Part shown: positions 34,001 through 49,400 of the stretch, piece after piece
Position numbering within the stretch: position 1 is the stretch's first letter
Layout: every line of letters starts with the position of its first letter
DNA from: Alentia gelatinosa
Taxonomy: Eukaryota; Annelida; Polychaeta; Phyllodocida; Polynoidae
NCBI GenBank assembly: GCA_950022655.1
Contig: OX465583.1
Location: forward strand, 36,545,360 to 36,609,359
Reading direction: 5' to 3'
Length of the DNA: 64,000 bases
Notes under the pieces: model-generated
Database searches by the model: none
The model's input: the letters and a program-made list of their open reading frames with translations, nothing else
What the model was told of the DNA's origin: nothing
Made by a program: the position numbers and the translations under genes

Positions 34001-35000
34001 GTGGCCCCTCACTCTACAAGCCTAAGTCTGGTTCACTCTGTCCTTATGTGCGGGCAGAAGTCCAAGCAGATACTACCAAAATCGTAGTTTTTTGGATATA
34101 GTAGGTAATAAGTATCATGGATATATTTGACATGCATATTTTCACTTATCTCTAGAAGACCCTCTCCCCCAGTTTATTTACGATTTATGGCATTTTCCTT
34201 GGTGAAGTTCAGGTCAAATATGATAATTATGTATAATTGATCATGTTTGTATCATTTTAAAACAATGGCCTCACTTGAACATAGAGCCCTATGAAGTCCA
34301 TGACAAAAGTCTCAATTATGCTTTTTTAGAATCCAAGAAATAGTCCTATAAGCTGCTCCACAATACTACCATATACTGATATCATAATCCCTCACTGGAA
34401 TAGCAGTCAAGAGCAATTAATTAACCTCTATGAAAAAGCATTTAGTTCACAGGGACGTTTTTCAATGTAGGATTTTTCAAGAAAAATCACATTGAAACCC
34501 TCCAACCCTTTGTCATTGGTAGATAATGTAATATCAGTATGCGTCTTGCTATACATTGCTGATGAGAGTATTCTGAATTTGTTATACAGGACAAGATGCA
34601 CATGATTCCTCTACAGGGCAAGCCCTGCAACATGCTGTGTAGGGAACCCTACCAGTGAGGAGAGACTGGTCGAGTCATGGTACAGGCTTGCCACCTGGTG
34701 GAGACGGTGTGAAACAAATGCTTCGTCAACAGGAATGGTTTGCTATCCATCCATTATAGGCAAACTTTAAAGTGATCAGAGATTGGTACGCTCAAAATAT
34801 AGCAGGAACAAATCAGTTTGGTTCCTTTTGCTTCTTTTATCTATCTTTCATAAATATCATGGATATATTTAGCGACTTCGTCGAGTCCGAGGTAAGGGGA
34901 GAATATTGAAAAAAAATGAAATTATGGGCTGCCTATTGCTGGGTTCGAACACACGACACTCGCATTGCCAGGGAAACACCCTGCCCACTACTCCACAAAG
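22050..35000 (+). repeat. Higher-order duplication: 5-6-unit block repeated
   Basis: Rare markers recur in order. CATGCTGGGTGAGGGAAACC occurs at 23321 and 29604 (6283 bp apart). A 4-bp deletion (TGATCATACATCATT) occurs near 25447 and 32987 (7540 bp apart). CGAAAACACG occurs in units 26119 and 33659 (7540 bp apart). The change from a 5-unit to a 6-unit offset is explained by one extra unit (31149) in the second block. Confidence 0.8.
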
Positions 35001-37430
35001 TCAGATGCTCTAATAGGGTCAAATACTTAGGCTGTTGCTGGGTGGAGGGAATCAGCGGAGTTTTGAAAGTGGGGCGACCAGCAAAAGTTGAGATCTCATT
35101 GGTTTCTCACGAGAAAAGTAGATAAGAAAACTACACAACTAGACATTGATTTCGGCATGGCTCGAAATAAATCATAAGAGAAAAGATATTTCTGCCAATA
35201 GATCTACAAAAAAGAAGAACAGATTCTAATATTTTCCTCCACGAGATTCTCACTCTCGTGGCCCCTCACTCTCCAAGCCTAAGTCTGGTTCACTCTGTCC
35301 TTATGTGCGGGCAGAAGTCCAAGCAGATACTACCAGAATCGTAGTTTTTTGGATATAGTAGGTAATAAGTATCATGGATATATTTGACATGCATATTTTC
35401 ACTTATCTCTAGAAGACCCTCTCCCCCAGTTTATTTACGATTCATGGCATTTTCCTTGGTGAAGTTCAGGTCAAATATGATAATTATGTATAATTGATCA
35501 TGTTTGTATCATTTTAAAACAATGGCCTCACTTGAACATAGAGCCCTATGAAGTCCATGACAAAAGTCTCAATTATGCTTTTTTAGAATCCAAGAAATAG
35601 TCCTATAAGCTGCTCCACAATACTACCATATACTGATATCATAATCCCTCACTGGAATAGCATTCAAGAGCAATTAATTTACCTCTATGAAAAAGCATTT
35701 AGTTCACAGGGACGTTTTTCAATGTAGGATTTTTCAAGAAAAATCACATTGAAACCCTCCAACCCTTTGTCATTGGTAGATAATGTAATATCGGTATGTG
35801 TCTTGCTAAACATTGCTGATGAGAGTATTCTGAATTTGTTTTACAGGACAAGATGCACATGATTCCTCTACAGGGCAAGCCCTGCAACATGCTGTGTAGG
35901 GAACCCTACCAGTGAGGAGAGACTGGTCGAGTCATGGTACAGGCTTGCCACCTGGTGGAGACGGTGTGAAACAAATGCTTCCTCAACAGGAATGGTTTGC
36001 TATCCATCCATTATAGGCAAACTTTAAAGTGATCAGAGATTGGTCCGCTCAAAATATAGCAGGAACAAATCAGTTTGGTTCCTTTTGCTTCTTTTATCTA
36101 TCTTTCATAAATATCATGGATATATTTAGCGACTTCGTCGAGTCCGAGGTAAGGGGAGAATATTGAAAAAAAATGAAATTATGGGCTGCCTATTGCTGGG
36201 TTCGAACACATGACACTCGCATTGCCAGAGAAACACCCTGCCTACTACTCCACAAAGTCAGATGCTCTAATAGGGTCAAATACTTAGGCTGTTGCTGGGT
36301 GGAGGGAATCAGCGGAGTTTTGAAAGTGGGGCGACCAGCAAAAGTTGAGATCTCATTGGTTTCTCACGAGAAAAGTAGATAAGAAAACTACACAACTAGA
36401 CATTGATTTCGGCATGGCTCGAAATAAATCATAAGAGAAAAGATATTTCTGCCAATAGATCTACAAAAAAGAAGAACAGATTCTAATATTTTCCTCCACA
36501 AGATTCTCACTCTCGTGGCCCCTCACTCTCCAAGCCTAAGTCTGGTTCACTCTGTCCTTATGTGCGGGCAGAAGTCCAAGCAGATACTACCAGAATCGTA
36601 GTTTTTTGGATATAGTAGGTAATAAGTATCATGGATATATTTGACATGCATATTTTCACTTATCTCTAGAAGACCCTCTCCCCCAGTTTATTTACGATTC
36701 ATGGCATTTTCCTTGGTGAAGTTCAGGTCAAATATGATAATTATGTATAATTGATCATGTTTGTATCATTTTAAAACAATGGCCTCACTTGAACATAGAG
36801 CCCTATGAAGTCCATGACAAAAGTCTCAATTATGCTTTTTTAGAATCCAAGAAATAGTCCTATAAGCTGCTCCACAATACTACCATATACTGGTATCATA
36901 ATCCCTCACTGGAATAGCATTCAAGAGCAATTAATTTACCTCTATGAAAAAGCATTTAGTTCACAGGGACGTTTTTCAATGTAGGATTTTTCAAGAAAAA
37001 TCACATTGAAACCCTCCAACCCTTTGTCATTGGTAGATAATGTAATATCGGTATGTGTCTTGCTAAACATTGCTGATGAGAGTATTTTGAATTTGTTTTA
37101 CAGGACAAGATGCACATGATTCCTCTACAGGGCAAGCCCTGCAACATGCTGTGTAGGGAACCCTACCAGTGAGGAGAGACTGGTCGAGTCATCGTACAGG
37201 CTTGCCACCTGGTGGAGACGGTGTGAAACAAATGCTTCCTCAACAGGAATGGTTTGCTATCCATCCATTATAGGCAAACTTTAAAGTGATCAGAGATTGG
37301 TCCGCTCAAAATATAGCAGGAACAAATCAGTTTGGTTCCTTTTGCTTCTTTTATCTATCTTTCATAAATATCATGGATATATTTAGCGACTTCGTCGAGT
37401 CCGAGGTAAGGGGAGAATATTGAAAAAAAA

Positions 37431-40400
37431 ATGAAATTATGGGCTGCCTATTGCTGGGTTCGAACACATGACACTCGCATTGCCAGAGAAACACCCTGCC
37501 TACTACTCCACAAAGTCAGATGCTCTAATAGGGTCAAATACTTAGGCTGTTGCTGGGTGGAGGGAATCAGCGGAGTTTTGAAAGTAGGGCGGCCAGCGAA
37601 AGTTGAGATCTCATTGGTTTCTCACGAGAAAAGTAGATAAGAAAACTACACTACTAGACATTGATTTCGGCATGGCTCGAAATAAATCATAAGAGAAAAG
37701 ATATTTCTGCCAATAGATCTACAAAAAAGAAGAACAGATTCTAATATTTTCCTACATGAGATTCTCACTCTCGTGGCCCCTCACTCTCCAAGCCTAAGTC
37801 TGGTTCACTCTGTCCTTATGTGCGGGCAGAAGTCCAAGCAGATACTACCAGAATCGTAGTTTTTTGGATATAGTAGGTAATAAGTATCATGGATATATTT
37901 GACATGCATATTTTCACTTATCTCTAGAAGACCCTCTCCCCCAGTTTATTTACGATTTATGGCATTTTCCTTGGTGAAGTTCAGGTCAAATATGATAATT
38001 ATGTATAATTGATCATGTTTGTATCATTTTAAAACAATGGCCTCACTTGAACATAGAGCCCTATAAAGTCCATGACAAAAGTCTCAATTATGCTTTTTTA
38101 GAATCCAAGAAATAGTCCTATAAGCTGCTCCACAATACTACCATATACTGATATCATAATCCCTCACTGGAATAGCAGTCAAGAGCAATTAATTAACCTC
38201 TATGAAAAAGCATTTAGTTCACAGGGACGTTTTTCAATGTAGGATTTTTCAAGAAAAATCACATTGAAACCCTCCAACCCTTTGTCATTGGTAGATAATG
38301 TAATATCAGTATGCGTCTTGCTATACATTGCTGATGAGAGTATTCTGAATTTGTTATACAGGACAAGATGCACATGATTCCTCTACAGGGCAAGCCCTGC
38401 AACATGCTGTGTAGGGAACCCTACCAGTGAGGAGAGACTGGTCGAGTCATGGTACAGGCTTGCCACCTGGTGGAGACGGTGTGAAACAAATGCTTCCTCA
38501 ACAGGAATGGTTTGCTATCCATCCATTATAGGCAAACTTTAAAGTGATCAGAGATTGGTACGCTCAAAATATAGCAGGAACAAATCAGTTTGGTTCCTTT
38601 CGCTTCTTTTATCTATCTTTCATAAATATCATGGATATATTTAGCGACTTCGTCGGGTCCGAGTTAAGGGGAGAATATGGAAAAAAAATGAAATTATGGG
38701 CTGCCTATTGCTGGGTTCGAACACACGACACTCGCATTGCCAGGGAAACACCCTGCCAACTACTCCACAAAGTCAGATGCTCTAATAGGGTCAAATACTT
38801 AGGCTGTTGCTGGGTGGAGGGAATCAGCGGAGTTTTGAAAGTAGGGCGACCAGCGAAAGTTGAGATCTCATTGGTTTCTCACGAGAAAAGTAGATAAGAA
38901 AACTACACAACTAGACATTGATTTCGGCATAGCTCAAAATAAATCATAAGAGAAAAGATATTTCTGCCAATAGATCTACAAAAAAGAAGAACAGATTCTA
39001 ATATTTTCCTCCACGAGATTCTCACTCTCGTGGCCCCTCACTCTCCAAGCCTAAGTCTGGTTCACTCTGTCCTTATGTGCGGGCAGAAGTCCAAGCAGAT
39101 ACTACCAGAATCGTAGTTTTTTAGATATAGTAGGTAATAAGTATCATGGATATATTTGACATGCATATTTTCACTTATCTCTAGAAGACCCTCTCCCCCA
39201 GTTTATTTACGATTCATGGCATTTTCCTTGGTGAAGTTCAGGTCAAATATGATAATTATGTATAATTGATCATGTTTGTATCATTTTAAAACAATGGCCT
39301 CACTTGAACATAGAGCCCTATAAAGTCCATGACAAAAGTCTCAATTATGCTTTTTTAGAATCCAAGAAATAGTCCTATAAGCTGCTCCACAATACTACCA
39401 TATACTGATATCATAATCCCTCACTGGAATAGCATTCAAGAGCAATTAATTTACCTCTATGAAAAAGCATTTAGTTCACAGGGACGTTTTTCAATGTAAG
39501 ATTTTTCAAGAAAAATCACATTGAAACCCTCCAACCCTTTGTCATTGGTAGATAATGTAATATCGGTATGTGTCTTGCTAAACATTGCTGATGAGAGTAT
39601 TCTGAATTTGTTATACAGGACAAGATGCACATGATTCCTCTACAGGGCAAGCCCTGCAACATGCTGTGTAGGGAACCCTACCAGTGAGGAGAGACTGGTC
39701 GAGTCATCGTACAGGCTTGCCACCTGGTGGAGACGGTGTGAAACAAATGCTTCCTCAACAGGAATGGTTTGCTATCCATCAATTATAGGCAAACTTTAAA
39801 GTGATCAGAGATTGGTACGCTCAAAATATAGCAGGAACAAATCAGTTTGGTTCCTTTTGCTTCTTTTATCTATCTTTCATAAATATCATGGATATATTTA
39901 GCGACTTCGAAGAGTCCGAGTTAAGGGGAGAATATTGAAAAAAAAATGAAATTATGGGCTGCCTATTGCTGGTTTCCAACACATGACACTCGCATTGCCA
40001 GAGAAACACCCTGCCCACTACTCCACAAAGTCAGATGCTCTAATAGGGTCAAATACTTAGGCTGTTGCTGGGTGGAGGGAATCAGCGGAGTTTTGAAAGT
40101 GGGGCGACCAGCGAAAGTTGAGATCTCATTGGTTTCTCACGAGAAAAGTAGATAAGTAAACTACACAACTAGACATTGATTTCGGCATGGCTCGAAATAA
40201 ATCATAAGAGAAAAGATATTTCTGCCAATAGATCTACAAAAAAGAAGAACAGATTCTAATATTTTCCTCCACGAGATTCTCACTCTCGTGGCCCCTCACT
40301 CTCCAAGCCTAAGTATGGTTCACTCTGTCCTTATGTGTGGGCAGAAGTCCAAGCAGATACTACCAGAATCGTAGTTTTTTAGATATAGTAGGTAATAAGT

Positions 40401-43400
40401 ATCATGGATATATTTGACATGCATATTTTCACTTATCTCTAGAAGACCCTCTCCCCCAGTTTATTTACGATTTATGGCATTTTCCTTGGTGAAGTTCAGG
40501 TCAAATATGATACTTATGTATAATTGATCATGTTTGTATCATTTTAAAACAATGGCCTCACTTGAACATAGTGCCCTATGAAGTCCATGACAAAAGTCTC
40601 AATTATGCTTTTTTAGAATCCAAGAAATAGTCCTGTAAGCTGCTCCACAATACTACCATATACTGATATCATAATCCCTCACTGGAATAGCATTCAAGAG
40701 CAATTAATTTACCTCTATGAAAAAGCATTTAGTTCACAGGGACGTTTTTCAATGTAAGATTTTTCAAGAAAAATCACATTGAAACCCTCCAACCCTTTGT
40801 CATTGGTAGATAATGTAATATCGGTATGTGTCTTGCTAAACATTGCTGATGAGAGTATTCTGAATTTGTTATACAGGACAAGATGCACATGATTCCTCTA
40901 CAGGGCAAGCCCTGCAATATGCTGTGTAGGGAACCCTACCAGTGAGGAGAGACTGGTCGAGTCATCGTACAGGCTTGCCACCTGGTGGAGACGGTGTGAA
41001 ACAAATGCTTCCTCAACAGGAATGGTTTGCTATCCATCCATTATAGGCAAACTTTAAAGTGATCAGAGATTGGTACGCTCAAAATATAGCAGGAACAAAT
41101 CAGTTTGGTTCCTTTTGCTTCTTTTATCTATCTTTCATAAATATCATGGATATATTTAGCGACTTCGTCGAGTCCGAGTTAAGGGGAGAATATTGAAAAA
41201 AAAATGAAATTATGGGCTGCCTATTGCTGGTTTCCAACACATGACACTCGCATTGCCAGAGAAACACCCTGCCCACTACTCCACAAAGTCAGATGCTCTA
41301 ATAGGGTCAAATACTTAGGCTGTTGCTGGGTGGAGGGAATCAGCGGAGTTTTGAAAGTGGGGCGACCAGCGAAAGTTGAGATCTCATTGGTTTCTCACGA
41401 GAAAAGTAGATAAGTAAACTACACAACTAGACATTGATTTCGGCATGGCTCGAAATAAATCATAAGAGAAAAGATATTTCTGCCAATAGATCTACAAAAA
41501 AGAAGAACAGATTCTAATATTTTCCTCCACGAGATTCTCACTCTCGTGGCCCCTCACTCTCCAAGCCTAAGTCTGGTTCACTCTGTCCTTATGTGCGGGC
41601 AGAAGTCCAAGCAGATACTACCAGAATCGTAGTTTTTTGGATATAGTAGGTAATAAGTACCATGGATATATTTGACATGCATATTTTCACTTATCTCTAG
41701 AAGACCCTCTCCCCCAGTTTATTTACGATTTATGGCATTTTCCTTGGTGAAGTTCAGGTCAAATATGATAATTATGTATAATTGATCATGTTTGTATCAT
41801 TTTAAAACAATGGCCTCACTTGAACATAGAGCCCTATGAAGTCCATGACAAAAGTCTCAATTATGCTTTTTTAGAATCCAAGAAATAGTCCTATAAGCTG
41901 CTCCACAATACTACCATATACTGATATCATAATCCCTCACTGGAATAGCAGTCAAGAGCAATTAATTAACCTCTATGAAAAAGCATTTAGTTCACAGGGA
42001 CGTTTTTCAATGTAAGATTTTTCAAGAAAAATCACATTGAAACCCTCCAACCCTTTGTCATTGGTAGATAATGTAATATCAGTATGCGTCTTGCTATACA
42101 TTGCTGATGAGAGTATTCTGAATTTGTTATACAGGACAAGATGCACATGATTCCTCTACAGGGCAAGCCCTGCAACATGCTGTGTAGGGAACCCTACCAG
42201 TGAGGAGAGACTGGTCGAGTCATGGTACAGGCTTGCCACCTGGTGGAGACGGTGTGAAACAAATGCTTCCTCAACAGGAATGGTTTGCTATCCATCCATT
42301 ATAGGCAAACTTTAAAGTGATCAGAGATTGGTACGCTCAAAATATAGCAGGAACAAATCAGTTTCGTTCATTTTGCTTCTTTTATCTATCTTTCATAAAT
42401 ATCATGGATATATTTAGCGACTTCGTCGAGTCCGAGGTAAGGGGAGAATATGGAAAAAAAATGAAATTATGGGCTGCCTATTGCTGGGTTCGAACACATG
42501 ACACTCGCATTGCCAGAGAAACACCCTGCCTACTACTCCACAAAGTCAGATGCTCTAATAGGGTCAAATACTTAGGCTGTTGCTGGGTGGAGGGAATCAG
42601 CGGAGTTTTGAAAGTAGGGCGACCAGCGAAAGTTGAGATCTCATTGGTTTCTCACGAGAAAAGTAGATAAGAAAACTACACTACTAGACATTGATTTCGG
42701 CATGGCTCGAAATAAATCATAAGAGAAAAGATATTTCTGCCAATAGATCTACAAAAAAGAAGAACAGATTCTAATATTTTCCTACATGAGATTCTCACTC
42801 TCGTGGCCCCTCACTCTCCAAGCCTAAGTCTGGTTCACTCTGTCCTTATGTGCGGGCAGAAGTCCAAGCAGATACTACCAGAATCGTAGTTTTTTGGATA
42901 TAGTAGGTAATAAGTATCATGGATATATTTGACATGCATATTTTCACTTATCTCTAGAAGACCCTCTCCCCCAGTTTATTTACGATTTATGGCATTTTCC
43001 TTGGTGAAGTTCAGGTCAAATATGATAATTATGTATAATTGATCATGTTTGTATCATTTTAAAACAATGGCCTCACTTGAACATAGAGCCCTATAAAGTC
43101 CATGACAAAAGTCTCAATTATGCTTTTTTAGAATCCAAGAAATAGTCCTATAAGCTGCTCCACAATACTACCATATACTGATATCATAATCCCTCACTGG
43201 AATAGCAGTCAAGAGCAATTAATTAACCTCTATGAAAAAGCATTTAGTTCACAGGGACGTTTTTCAATGTAGGATTTTTCAAGAAAAATCACATTGAAAC
43301 CCTCCAACCCTTTGTCATTGGTAGATAATGTAATATCAGTATGCGTCTTGCTATACATTGCTGATGAGAGTATTCTGAATTTGTTATACAGGACAAGATG

Positions 43401-44978
43401 CACATGATTCCTCTACAGGGCAAGCCCTGCAACATGCTGTGTAGGGAACCCTACCAGTGAGGAGAGACTGGTCGAGTCATGGTACAGGCTTGCCACCTGG
43501 TGGAGACGGTGTGAAACAAATGCTTCCTCAACAGGAATGGTTTGCTATCCATCCATTATAGGCAAACTTTAAAGTGATCAGAGATTGGTACGCTCAAAAT
43601 ATAGCAGGAACAAATCAGTTTGGTTCCTTTCGCTTCTTTTATCTATCTTTCATAAATATCATGGATATATTTAGCGACTTCGTCGGGTCCGAGTTAAGGG
43701 GAGAATATGGAAAAAAAATGAAATTATGGGCTGCCTATTGCTGGGTTCGAACACACGACACTCGCATTGCCAGGGAAACACCCTGCCAACTACTCCACAA
43801 AGTCAGATGCTCTAATAGGGTCAAATACTTAGGCTGTTGCTGGGTGGAGGGAATCAGCGGAGTTTTGAAAGTAGGGCGACCAGCGAAAGTTGAGATCTCA
43901 TTGGTTTCTCACGAGAAAAGTAGATAAGAAAACTACACAACTAGACATTGATTTCGGCATAGCTCGAAATAAATCATAAGAGAAAAGATATTTCTGCCAA
44001 TAGATCTACAAAAAAGAAGAACAGATTCTAATATTTTCCTCCACGAGATTCTCACTCTCGTGGCCCCTCACTCTCCAAGCCTAAGTCTGGTTCACTTTGT
44101 CCTTATGTGCGGGCAGAAGTCCAAGCAGATACTACCAGAATCGTAGTTTTTTGGATATAGTAGGTAATAAGTATCATGGATATATTTGACATGCATATTT
44201 TCACTTATCTCTAGAAGACCCTCTCCCCCAGTTTATTTACGATTCATGGCATTTTCCTTGGTGAAGTTCAGGTCAAATATGATAATTATGTATAATTGAT
44301 CATGTTTGTATCATTTTAAAACAATGGCCTCACTTGAACATAGAGCCCTATGAAGTCCATGACAAAAGTCTCAATTATGCTTTTTTAGAATCCAAGAAAT
44401 AGTCCTATAAGCTGCTCCACAATACTACCATATACTGATATCATAATCCCTCACTGGAATAGCAGTCAATAGCAATTAATTAACCTCTATGAAAAAGCAT
44501 TTAGTTCACAGGGACGTTTTTCAATGTAGGATTTTTCAAGAAAAATCACATTGAAACCCTCCAACCCTTTGTCATTGGTAGATAATGTAATATCGGTATG
44601 CGTCTTGCTATACATTGCTGATGAGAGTATTCTGAATTTGTTATACAGGACTTGTAAGATGCACATGATTCCTCTACAGGGCAAGCCCTGCAACATGCTG
44701 TGTAGGGAACCCTACCAGTGAGGAGAGACTGGTCGAGTCATGGTACAGGCTTGCCACCTGGTGGAGACGGTGTGAAACAAATGCTTCCTCAACAGGAATG
44801 GTTTGCTATCCATCCATTATAGGCAAACTTTAAAGTGATCAGAGATTGGTACGCTCAAAATATAGCAGGAACAAATCAGTTTGGTTCCTTTTGCTTCTTT
44901 TATCTATCTTTCATAAATATCATGGATATATTTAGCGACTTCGTCGAGTCCGAGGTAAGGGGAGAATATTGAAAAAAA
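37431..44978 (+). repeat. Higher-order duplication: two-unit block at 4-unit spacing
   Basis: Units 37431/38688 match 42461/43718. Shared rare markers are CTACACTACTAGACATT (near 37645 and 42675) and TTCCTACATGAGATTC (near 37750 and 42780), and the X-type unit follows in each case. The offset is 5030 bp, four units. Confidence 0.75.
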
Positions 44979-46445
44979 ATGAAATTCTGGGCTGCCTATT
45001 GCTGGGTTCGAACACATGACACTCGCATTGCCAGAGAAACACCCTGCCTACTACTCCACAAAGTCAGATGCTCTAATAGGGTCAAATACTTAGGCTGTTG
45101 CTGGGTGGAGGGAATCAGCGGAGTTTTGAAAGTGGGGCGACCAGCAAAAGTTGAGATCTCATTGGTTTCTCACGAGAAAAGTAGATAAGAAAACTACACT
45201 ACTAAACATTGATTTCGGCATGGCTCGAAATAAATCATAAGAGAAAAGATATTTCTGCCAATAGATTTATAAAAAAGAAGAACAGATTCTAATATTTTCC
45301 TCCACGAGATTCTCACTCTGGTGGCCCCTCACTCTCCAAGCCTAAGTCTGGTTCACTCTGTCCTTATGTGCGGGCAGAAGTCCAAGCAGATACTACCAGA
45401 ATCGTAGTTTTTTAGATATAGTAGGTAATAAGTATCATGGATATATTTGACATGCATATTTTCACTTATCTCTAGAAGACCCTCTCCCCCAGTTTATTTA
45501 CGATTCATGGCATTTTCCTTGGTGAAGTTCAGGTCAAATATGATAATTATGTATAATTGATCATGTTTGTATCATTTTAAAACAATGGCCTCACTTGAAC
45601 ATAGAGCCCTATAAAGTCCATGACAAAAGTCTCAATTATGCTTTTTTAGAATCCAAGAAATAGTCCTATAAGCTGCTCCACAATACTACCATATACTGAT
45701 ATCATAATCCCTCACTGGAATAGCATTCAAGAGCAATTAATTTACCTCTATGAAAAAGCATTTAGTTCACAGGGACGTTTTTCAATGTAAGATTTTTCAA
45801 GAAAAATCACATTGAAACCCTCCAACCCTTTGTCATTGGTAGATAATGTAATATCGGTATGTGTCTTGCTAAACATTGCTGATGAGAGTATTCTGAATTT
45901 GTTATACAGGACAAGATGCACATGATTCCTCTACAGGGCAAGCCCTGCAACATGCTGTGTAGGGAACCCTACCAGTGAGGAGAGACTGGTCGAGTCATCG
46001 TACAGGCTTGCCACCTGGTGGAGACGGTGTGAAACAAATGCTTCCTCAACAGGAATGGTTTGCTATCCATCCATTATAGGCAAACTTTAAAGTGATCAGA
46101 GATTGGTACGCTCAAAATATAGCAGGAACAAATCAGTTTGGTTCCTTTTGCTTCTTTTATCTATCTTTCATAAATATCATGGATATATTTAGCGACTTCG
46201 TAGAGTCCGAGTTAAGGGGAGAATATTGAAAAAAAATGAAATTATGGGCTGCCTATTGCTGGTTTCCAACACATGACACTCGCATTGCCAGAGAAACACC
46301 CTGCCCACTACTCCACAAAGTCAGATGCTCTAATAGGGTCAAATACGTAGGCTGTTGCTGGGTGGAGGGAATCAGCGGAGTTTTGAAAGTGGGGCGACCA
46401 GCGAAAGTTGAGATCTCATTGATTTCTCACGAGAAAAGTAGATAA
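44979..46445 (+). repeat. Block matching the array end at 14-unit distance
   Basis: Unit 44979 has ATGAAATTCTGGG, CACTACTAAACATT and AATAGATTTATAAAAAAG, and is followed by the TACGTAGG unit. The same combination and order recurs at 62585 and 63842-64000, exactly 17606 bp later (14 units). The copy continues past the window. Confidence 0.8.
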
Positions 46446-49400
46446 GTAAACTACACAACTAGACATTGATTTCGGCATGGCTCGAAATAAATCATAAGAG
46501 AAAAGATATTTCTGCCAATAGATCTACAAAAAAGAAGAACAGATTCTAATATTTTCCTCCACGAGATTCTCACTCTCGTGGCCCCTCACTCTCCAAGCCT
46601 AAGTATGGTTCACTCTGTCCTTATGTGTGGGCAGAAGTCCAAGCAGATACTACCAGAATCGTAGTTTTTTAGATATAGTAGGTAATAAGTATCATGGATA
46701 TATTTGACATGCATATTTTCACTTATCTCTAGAAGACCCTCTCCCCCAGTTTATTTACGATTTATGGCATTTTCCTTGGTGAAGTTCAGGTCAAATATGA
46801 TAATTATGTATAATTGATCATGTTTGTATCATTTTAAAACAATGGCCTCACTTGAACATAGTGCCCTATGAAGTCCATGACAAAAGTCTCAATTATGCTT
46901 TTTTAGAATCCAAGAAATAGTCCTATAAGCTGCTCCACAATACTACCATATACTGATATCATAATCCCTCACTGGAATAGCATTCAAGAGCAATTAATTT
47001 ACCTCTATGAAAAAGCATTTAGTTCACAGGGACGTTTTTCAATGTAAGATTTTTCAAGAAAAATCACATTGAAACCCTCCAACCCTTTGTCATTGGTAGA
47101 TAATGTAATATCGGTATGTGTCTTGCTAAACATTGCTGATGAGAGTATTCTGAATTTGTTATACAGGACAAGATGCACATGATTCCTCTACAGGGCAAGC
47201 CCTGCAATATGCTGTGTAGGGAACCCTACCAGTGAGGAGAGACTGGTCGAGTCATCGTACAGGCTTGCCACCTGGTGGAGACGGTGTGAAACAAATGCTT
47301 CCTCAACAGGAATGGTTTGCTATCCATCCATTATAGGCAAACTTTAAAGTGATCAGAGATTGGTACGCTCAAAATATAGCAGGAACAAATCAGTTTGGTT
47401 CCTTTTGCTTCTTTTATCTATCTTTCATAAATATCATGGATATATTTAGCGACTTCGTAGAGTCCGAGTTAAGGGGAGAATATTGAAAAAAAAAAGAAAT
47501 TATGGGCTGCCTATTGCTGGTTTCCAACACATGACACTCGCATTGCCAGAGAAACACCCTGCCCACTACTCCACAAAGTCAGATGCTCTAATAGGGTCAA
47601 ATACTTAGGCTGTTGCTGGGTGGAGGGAATCAGCGGAGTTTTGAAAGTGGGGCGACCAGCAAAAGTTGAGATCTCATTGGTTTCTCACGAGAAAAGTAGA
47701 TAAGAAAACTACACAACTAGACATTGATTTCGGCATGGCTCGAAATAAATCATAAGAGAAAAGATATTTCTGCCAATAGATCTACAAAAAAGAAGAACAG
47801 ATTCTAATATTTTCCTCCACGAGATTCTCACTCTGGTGGCCCCTCACTCTCCAAGCCTAAGTCTGGTTCACTCTGTCCTTATGTGCGGGCAGAAGTCCAA
47901 GCAGATACTACCAGAATCGTAGTTTTTTAGATATAGTAGGTAATAAGTATCATGGATATATTTGACATGCATATTTTCACTTATCTCTAGAAGACCCTCT
48001 CCCCCAGTTTATTTACGATTCATGGCATTTTCCTTGGTGAAGTTCAGGTCAAATATGATAATTATGTATAATTGATCATGTTTGTATCATTTTAAAACAA
48101 TGGCCTCACTTGAACATAGAGCCCTATGAAGTCCATGACAAAAGTCTCAATTATGCTTTTTTAGAATCCAAGAAATAGTCCTATAAGCTGCTCCACAATA
48201 CTACCATATACTGATATCATAATCCCTCACTGGAATAGCATTCAAGAGCAATTAATTTACCTCTATGAAAAAGCATTTAGTTTACAGGGACCTTTTTCAA
48301 TGTAGGATTTTTCAAGGAAAATCACATTGAAACCCTCCAACCCTTTGTCATTGGTAGATAATGTAATATCGGTATGCGTCTTGCTAAACATTGCTGATGA
48401 GAGTATTCTGAATTTGTTTTACAGGACAAGATGCACATGATTCCTCTACAGGGCAAGCCCTGCAACATGCTGTGTAGGGAACCCTACCAGTGAGGAGAGA
48501 CTGGTCGAGTCATCGTACAGGCTTGCCACCTGGTGGAGACGGTGTGAAACAAATGCTTCCTCAACAGGAATGGTTTGCTATCCATCCATTATAGGCAAAC
48601 TTTAAAGTGATCAGAGATTGGTACGCTCAAAATATAGCAGGAACAAATCAGTTTGGTTCCTTTTGCTTCTTTTATCTATCTTTCATAAATATCATGGATA
48701 TATTTAGCGACTTCGTAGAGTCCGAGTTAAGGGGAGAATATTGAAAAAAAATGAAATTATGGGCTGCCTATTGCTGGTTTCCAACACATGACACTCGCAT
48801 TGCCAGAGAAACACCCTGCCCACTACTCCACAAAGTCAGATGCTCTAATAGGGTCAAATACGTAGGCTGTTGCTGGGTGGAGGGAATCAGCGGAGTTTTG
48901 AAAGTGGGGCGACCAGCGAAAGTTGAGATCTCATTGATTTCTCACGAGAAAAGTAGATAAGTAAACTACACAACTAGACATTGATTTCGGCATGGCTCGA
49001 AATAAATCATAAGAGAAAAGATATTTCTGCCAATAGATCTACAAAAAAGAAGAACAGATTCTAATATTTTCCTCCACGAGATTCTCACTCTCGTGGCCCC
49101 TCACTCTCCAAGCCTAAGTATGGTTCACTCTGTCCTTATGTGTGGGCAGAAGTCCAAGCAGATACTACCAGAATCGTAGTTTTTTAGATATAGTAGGTAA
49201 TAAGTATCATGGATATATTTGACATGCATATTTTCACTTATCTCTAGAAGACCCTCTCCCCCAGTTTATTTACGATTTATGGCATTTTCCTTGGTGAAGT
49301 TCAGGTCAAATATGATAATTATGTATAATTGATCATGTTTGTATCATTTTAAAACAATGGCCTCACTTGAACATAGTGCCCTATGAAGTCCATGACAAAA